DNA of 64,000 nt from assembly GCA_026125285.1 (NCBI GenBank), contig JAHCLO010000003.1:290661-354660 (forward strand). The letters are read 5' to 3'. The DNA is from Verrucomicrobiia bacterium. Lineage in GTDB: Bacteria; Verrucomicrobiota; Verrucomicrobiia; Limisphaerales; JADLHS01. The translations under genes and the position numbers were made by a program. The notes under the pieces were generated by a model. It had not been told where the DNA came from. It did no database searches and saw only the letters and a list, made by a program, of their open reading frames with translations. Within the stretch, counting starts at the first letter, position 1. Each line of letters starts with the position of its first letter. Shown here one piece after another: positions 60,835-64,000 of this stretch.

Positions 60835-62169
60835 ATGTGTGCAAAGCGATGGTTCGGATTTCTTTTTGCGGCGGTCGCCGTGGTGGGTTTGCTGGGCGTG
60901 GGCTGGCATTACTCCAGTCCGGCCTTCACGCGCGGTCCCTACCTGCAAGAAAGCACCCCTACCAGCATCGTCATCCGTTGGCGCACAGCGCGTCCGGCCA
61001 GAACCGCCGTCCGTTACGGTTTGTCGCCAGATCAGCTTGCGTTGCGCGAGACTTCGCACATGGCGGACACAGATCACGGAGTCCGACTATCTGCACTCCA
61101 ACCGGGCACACGCTACTACTACACGATTGACGCGCCACACATGGCGCCGTGGCGCAAACCGCAAACGCACAGCTTTGTCACCCCGCCGCAGTCTGGGAGT
61201 CCTGCTCCCGTGCGCATTTGGGTGCTCGGGGATTCCGGCACCCAGCGGCGGGAGCAACGGGCGGTTCGCGAGGCTTTCTATCAATTCAGCCGCCCGCGAC
61301 CGGCCGATCTCTGGCTGATGCTGGGCGATAATGCTTACCGCAAAGGCACCGATACCGAGTATCAGAACGCGTTGTTCGATTTCTATTCCGATTTGCTGTG
61401 CGCAGCCCCATTGTGGCCCACCTTGGGTAATCACGATGCCCGCAGTGCCGACTCCGCCACGCAGACCGGCGTCTATTTCGACATCTTCAATCTACCCGCC
61501 CAAGGGCAGTGCGGCGGGGTAATGTCCGGCACCGAAGCTTACTATGCGTTTGACCACGCAGATATTCATTTCGTGTGCCTGGACTCCGAGGGGAGCGATC
61601 GTTCGCCGGATGGACCGATGCTCACGTGGCTCAAGCAGGATTTGGCGCGAAATCAACAACCCTGGACGGTGGCTTTCTGGCATCAACCGCCTTACACGAA
61701 AGGTTCTCACGATTCGGACAAGGAGTCGCCGATGCAGGAAATGCGCGCGCATGCACTGCCGATTCTGGAAGCCGCGGGTGTGGACCTGGTGTTGAGCGGC
61801 CACAGCCACACCTACGAACGCTCTTATCTGCTCGACGGGCACTACGGATCATCTGACACTTTTTCCGGGTCAATGATCAAGAACCGTGGCGACGGGCGAC
61901 CGGACGGTTCGGGACCTTTCGTGAAGCCCGCCGGCAACCAGCCTCACGCGGGGACGGTGTATGTAGTGGCCGGCAGTTCCGGCCAATCCAGCCGTCTGAA
62001 CGCCACGCCCCATCCGGCCATGTGTGTTTCGCTCAATGTGGCCGGATCGCTGGTCCTCGATGTGGCTGGGTTGCGGCTGGATGCCAGATTCCTAGATGAA
62101 AGCGGACACGTTCGGGATCACTTTGTGATCCTCAAGGAGCAGGAGGGCGGCTCCGGCCACGGGGGATGA
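60835..62169 (+). CDS. Secreted purple-acid-phosphatase-like metallophosphoesterase
   Basis: 444 residues from ATG 60835. A signal/anchor (FLFAAVAVVGLLGVGW) is followed by an N-terminal purple acid phosphatase beta domain (FTRGPYLQESTPTSIVIRWRT through LQPGTRYYYTI). The metallophosphoesterase core contains the metal-binding motifs LGDSG, LGDNAY, GNHD, WHQPPY and SGHSHTYERSY, all intact. It is probably periplasmic or outer-surface and releases phosphate from organic phosphates. It is the only phosphatase of this type in the window. Confidence 0.94.
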   Translation: MCAKRWFGFLFAAVAVVGLLGVGWHYSSPAFTRGPYLQESTPTSIVIRWRTARPARTAVRYGLSPDQLALRETSHMADTDHGVRLSALQPGTRYYYTIDAPHMAPWRKPQTHSFVTPPQSGSPAPVRIWVLGDSGTQRREQRAVREAFYQFSRPRPADLWLMLGDNAYRKGTDTEYQNALFDFYSDLLCAAPLWPTLGNHDARSADSATQTGVYFDIFNLPAQGQCGGVMSGTEAYYAFDHADIHFVCLDSEGSDRSPDGPMLTWLKQDLARNQQPWTVAFWHQPPYTKGSHDSDKESPMQEMRAHALPILEAAGVDLVLSGHSHTYERSYLLDGHYGSSDTFSGSMIKNRGDGRPDGSGPFVKPAGNQPHAGTVYVVAGSSGQSSRLNATPHPAMCVSLNVAGSLVLDVAGLRLDARFLDESGHVRDHFVILKEQEGGSGHGG

Positions 62170-62312
62170 TACTCCGCATAAATCCCAAGCCCTTCCTCCG
62201 CAAGCCGCAGTCCAACGACCACTCGAACTCGAGTGAGTGGCGCGCAGCAGGAAAGAACCCATACTCATTGTCACAGGCACGCGACTTCGGGCAATAGACT
62301 ACTTCCACTTTG

Positions 62313-64000
62313 ATGAACAAGCTCATTGAGTCCCGCTTCGGCGGAGTCGTCGTTCTTTATCTGATTTTTGTGACCATCGCGGGTCTGACGCGGCTGGCGT
62401 TGCTGGTTCACGCCTTCCCGTCGGTGGATGCCGCTCCGCTCAAGTTGCTGGGCATTTTCGGATACGGGCTGCTGTTCGACATGGCGGCGGCGGCGTATGC
62501 CAGCCTGCCGTTGGTCCTCTACCTCATGGTGCTTCCGCAACGCTGGCTCGCGAGCCGCGCGCATCGCTTGATGAGTGGTGCGCTTTTCGCGGTGACGATT
62601 TACCTGCTGCTGTTCGGCGCAGCGGCCGAATGGTTCTTCTGGGAGGAATTTGACTCGCGCTTCAATTTCATTGCCGTGGATTACCTGATCTACACCAACG
62701 AGGTGATTGGCAATATCCGGGAGTCGTATCCGTTGCCGGCGATTCTCGCCGGATTAACGGGGCTGACGGGCGTGGTTTTCTTCGGGTTATGGAAGACGCG
62801 GTTGCTCCAGCGATGGTTTGCCGAGGCGGACGGCGCGCGGGCAGGGCGCACCGCCGGCCTGGCCTGGCTGGCCTTGCCTCTGGCGTTCCAATTGGGGCTT
62901 TCCAATCGCTTGGCACCCGAATTCGGCAATGCCTACAACCAGGAACTCGCCCGCAACGGGCTTTATGCGTTCTGCGCCGCTTACTGGGACAACGAGTTAG
63001 AATATAACCGGTTCTATCCCACGTTGCCGGTGCCACGGGCATTTGAACATCTGCGGCCCTTGTTGACCCGGGACACTAACAATTTCACCGGCCGGGAGTT
63101 GACCGACATCACACGGCGCATCCCGGCGTCCGGTCCCGAACAACAGTGGAACGTCATCCAACTCACGGTGGAAAGCCTCAGCGCGAAACTCCTCGGCAGC
63201 TTCGGCAACTCTGAGAATCTGACGCCCCATCTGGACCAGTTGGTTAGCGAGAGCCTGGTGTTCACCAACCTCTATGCCACCGGCACCCGCACCGTGCGCG
63301 GAATGGAGGCGCTGACCCTGAGTGTGCCGCCGACGCCCGGCCAGTCCATCGTGCGCCGCCCACGCAATGAGAATCTTTTTTCCCTCGGCGCATTGTTCCG
63401 CACTCGCGGTTACGACACGGCCTTCATCTATTCCGGCTTCGGTTACTTTGACAACATGAACGCGTTCTTCGCCGCCAACGGCTATCGCGTGATTGACCGA
63501 TCCTCCGTGAAGCGCGACGACATTACTTACGCCACGGTGTGGGGTGCGTGCGATGAAGACCTTTATCGCTGGACGTTGCGCGAGGCAGACGCGGCCTTCG
63601 CGGCGGGAAAACCGTTTCACCATTTCGTGATGACGACCTCGAATCACCGCCCGTTTGGTTTTCCCGACGGCAAGATTGACCTGCCAGCCGGCTCGCGGCG
63701 CGGGGCGGTGAAATACACCGATTACGCCATCGGCCAGTTCCTGGCCGAGGCGAAAACGCGACCGTGGTTCACCAACACGTTGTTTGTCATTGTGGGCGAC
63801 CACTGCGCCAGCGCGGCAGGCAAAACGGCCCTGCCCGTTCCCGGCTTTCACATTCCGGCTTTGGTTTGGAATCCGCTGCTGGTGTCTCCTCAACGCGTCG
63901 CCACGCTGTGCAGCCAGATTGACCTGCCGCCAACCCTGCTCGGCCTGATGAACTGGAACTACGACTCCCGCTTCCACGGGCGGGACGTGTTGGGCATGCA
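62313..64000 (+). CDS. LtaS-like phosphoglycerol transferase / sulfatase-fold membrane protein (partial at the right edge)
   Basis: At least 562 residues; the frame is open at base 64000. About five N-terminal membrane helices (residues 10-200) are followed by an extracytoplasmic alkaline-phosphatase-like domain. Metal and nucleophile motifs of the LtaS/MdoB group are visible: VIQLTVESLSAKLLG (Glu), ATGTRTVRGMEALTLSVPPTPG (Thr nucleophile region), FHHFVMTTSNHRPF and FVIVGDHCAS. It transfers phosphoglycerol- or phosphoethanolamine-like groups to envelope glycans. The stop lies outside the window. Confidence 0.9.
   Translation, partial: MNKLIESRFGGVVVLYLIFVTIAGLTRLALLVHAFPSVDAAPLKLLGIFGYGLLFDMAAAAYASLPLVLYLMVLPQRWLASRAHRLMSGALFAVTIYLLLFGAAAEWFFWEEFDSRFNFIAVDYLIYTNEVIGNIRESYPLPAILAGLTGLTGVVFFGLWKTRLLQRWFAEADGARAGRTAGLAWLALPLAFQLGLSNRLAPEFGNAYNQELARNGLYAFCAAYWDNELEYNRFYPTLPVPRAFEHLRPLLTRDTNNFTGRELTDITRRIPASGPEQQWNVIQLTVESLSAKLLGSFGNSENLTPHLDQLVSESLVFTNLYATGTRTVRGMEALTLSVPPTPGQSIVRRPRNENLFSLGALFRTRGYDTAFIYSGFGYFDNMNAFFAANGYRVIDRSSVKRDDITYATVWGACDEDLYRWTLREADAAFAAGKPFHHFVMTTSNHRPFGFPDGKIDLPAGSRRGAVKYTDYAIGQFLAEAKTRPWFTNTLFVIVGDHCASAAGKTALPVPGFHIPALVWNPLLVSPQRVATLCSQIDLPPTLLGLMNWNYDSRFHGRDVLGM

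Overview
The window looks like a chromosomal segment of a GC-rich verrucomicrobial bacterium (Pedosphaera/Limisphaera-like). The assignment is inferred from gene content. It carries three DUF1080 (3-keto-disaccharide hydrolase-like) proteins, an ECF sigma factor of the TIGR02999 type next to a Hanks-type kinase with a TPR tail, a prepilin-like H-X9-DG protein, a GloVer-repeat protein, and many secreted proteins that end in an -RFYR- module. Most of the window is plausible core genome: mutL (cut by the left edge), a family-4 uracil-DNA glycosylase, ribH-ribBA, aroQ-accB-accC, thiD, rpmE, prfA, proC, polX, a leuC-type dehydratase and an LtaS-like phosphotransferase (cut by the right edge).

Layout. 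1-6.2 kb: mutL, a cNMP-sensing histidine kinase, a DUF433/DUF5615 toxin-antitoxin remnant sitting between two copies of a UDG 3' end, the UDG gene, and two DUF1080 proteins. 6.3-10.5 kb: ECF sigma factor, Ser/Thr kinase-TPR, and a small secreted protein. 10.6-24.7 kb: an accessory cluster of three paralogous secreted repeat proteins (13 repeat units each), a GloVer-repeat protein and a degraded tail. One paralog has an in-frame stop codon, one is split by an insertion sequence with perfect inverted repeats and a 5-bp target duplication, and one is intact. UPF0175-DUF3368 and antitoxin-like/HNH pairs lie between them. 24.7-39.7 kb: housekeeping genes (riboflavin, biotin carboxylase, shikimate, thiamine, translation, proline) plus a site-2 protease, an FGE-like protein that lacks one active-site Cys, and an AI-2E-type transporter. 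39.7-45.4 kb: a repeat-rich zone with six copies of an approximately 200-250-bp inverted-repeat-bounded element around a truncated secreted gene, an intact secreted paralog, a DUF559 endonuclease-like gene and an alpha/beta hydrolase whose start codon lies in the end of one copy. 46.1-50.4 kb: a giant secreted amidase/golvesin/FN3/Ig protein. 50.5-64 kb: polX, isochorismatase, DUF1080, then a tightly packed run of leuC, hicA, hicB, a small ORF, a nucleotidyltransferase and a carbamoyltransferase, followed by two kinase-like paralogs, a purple acid phosphatase and an LtaS-like enzyme.

The most notable feature is the number of short palindromic elements and their positions. At least four families are visible. 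Two copies lie in frame inside otherwise intact enzymes (kinase 7987-8058, carbamoyltransferase 57141-57211), and others lie in leaders, signal peptides and gene remnants. No rRNA, tRNA, CRISPR array or prophage was recognised.
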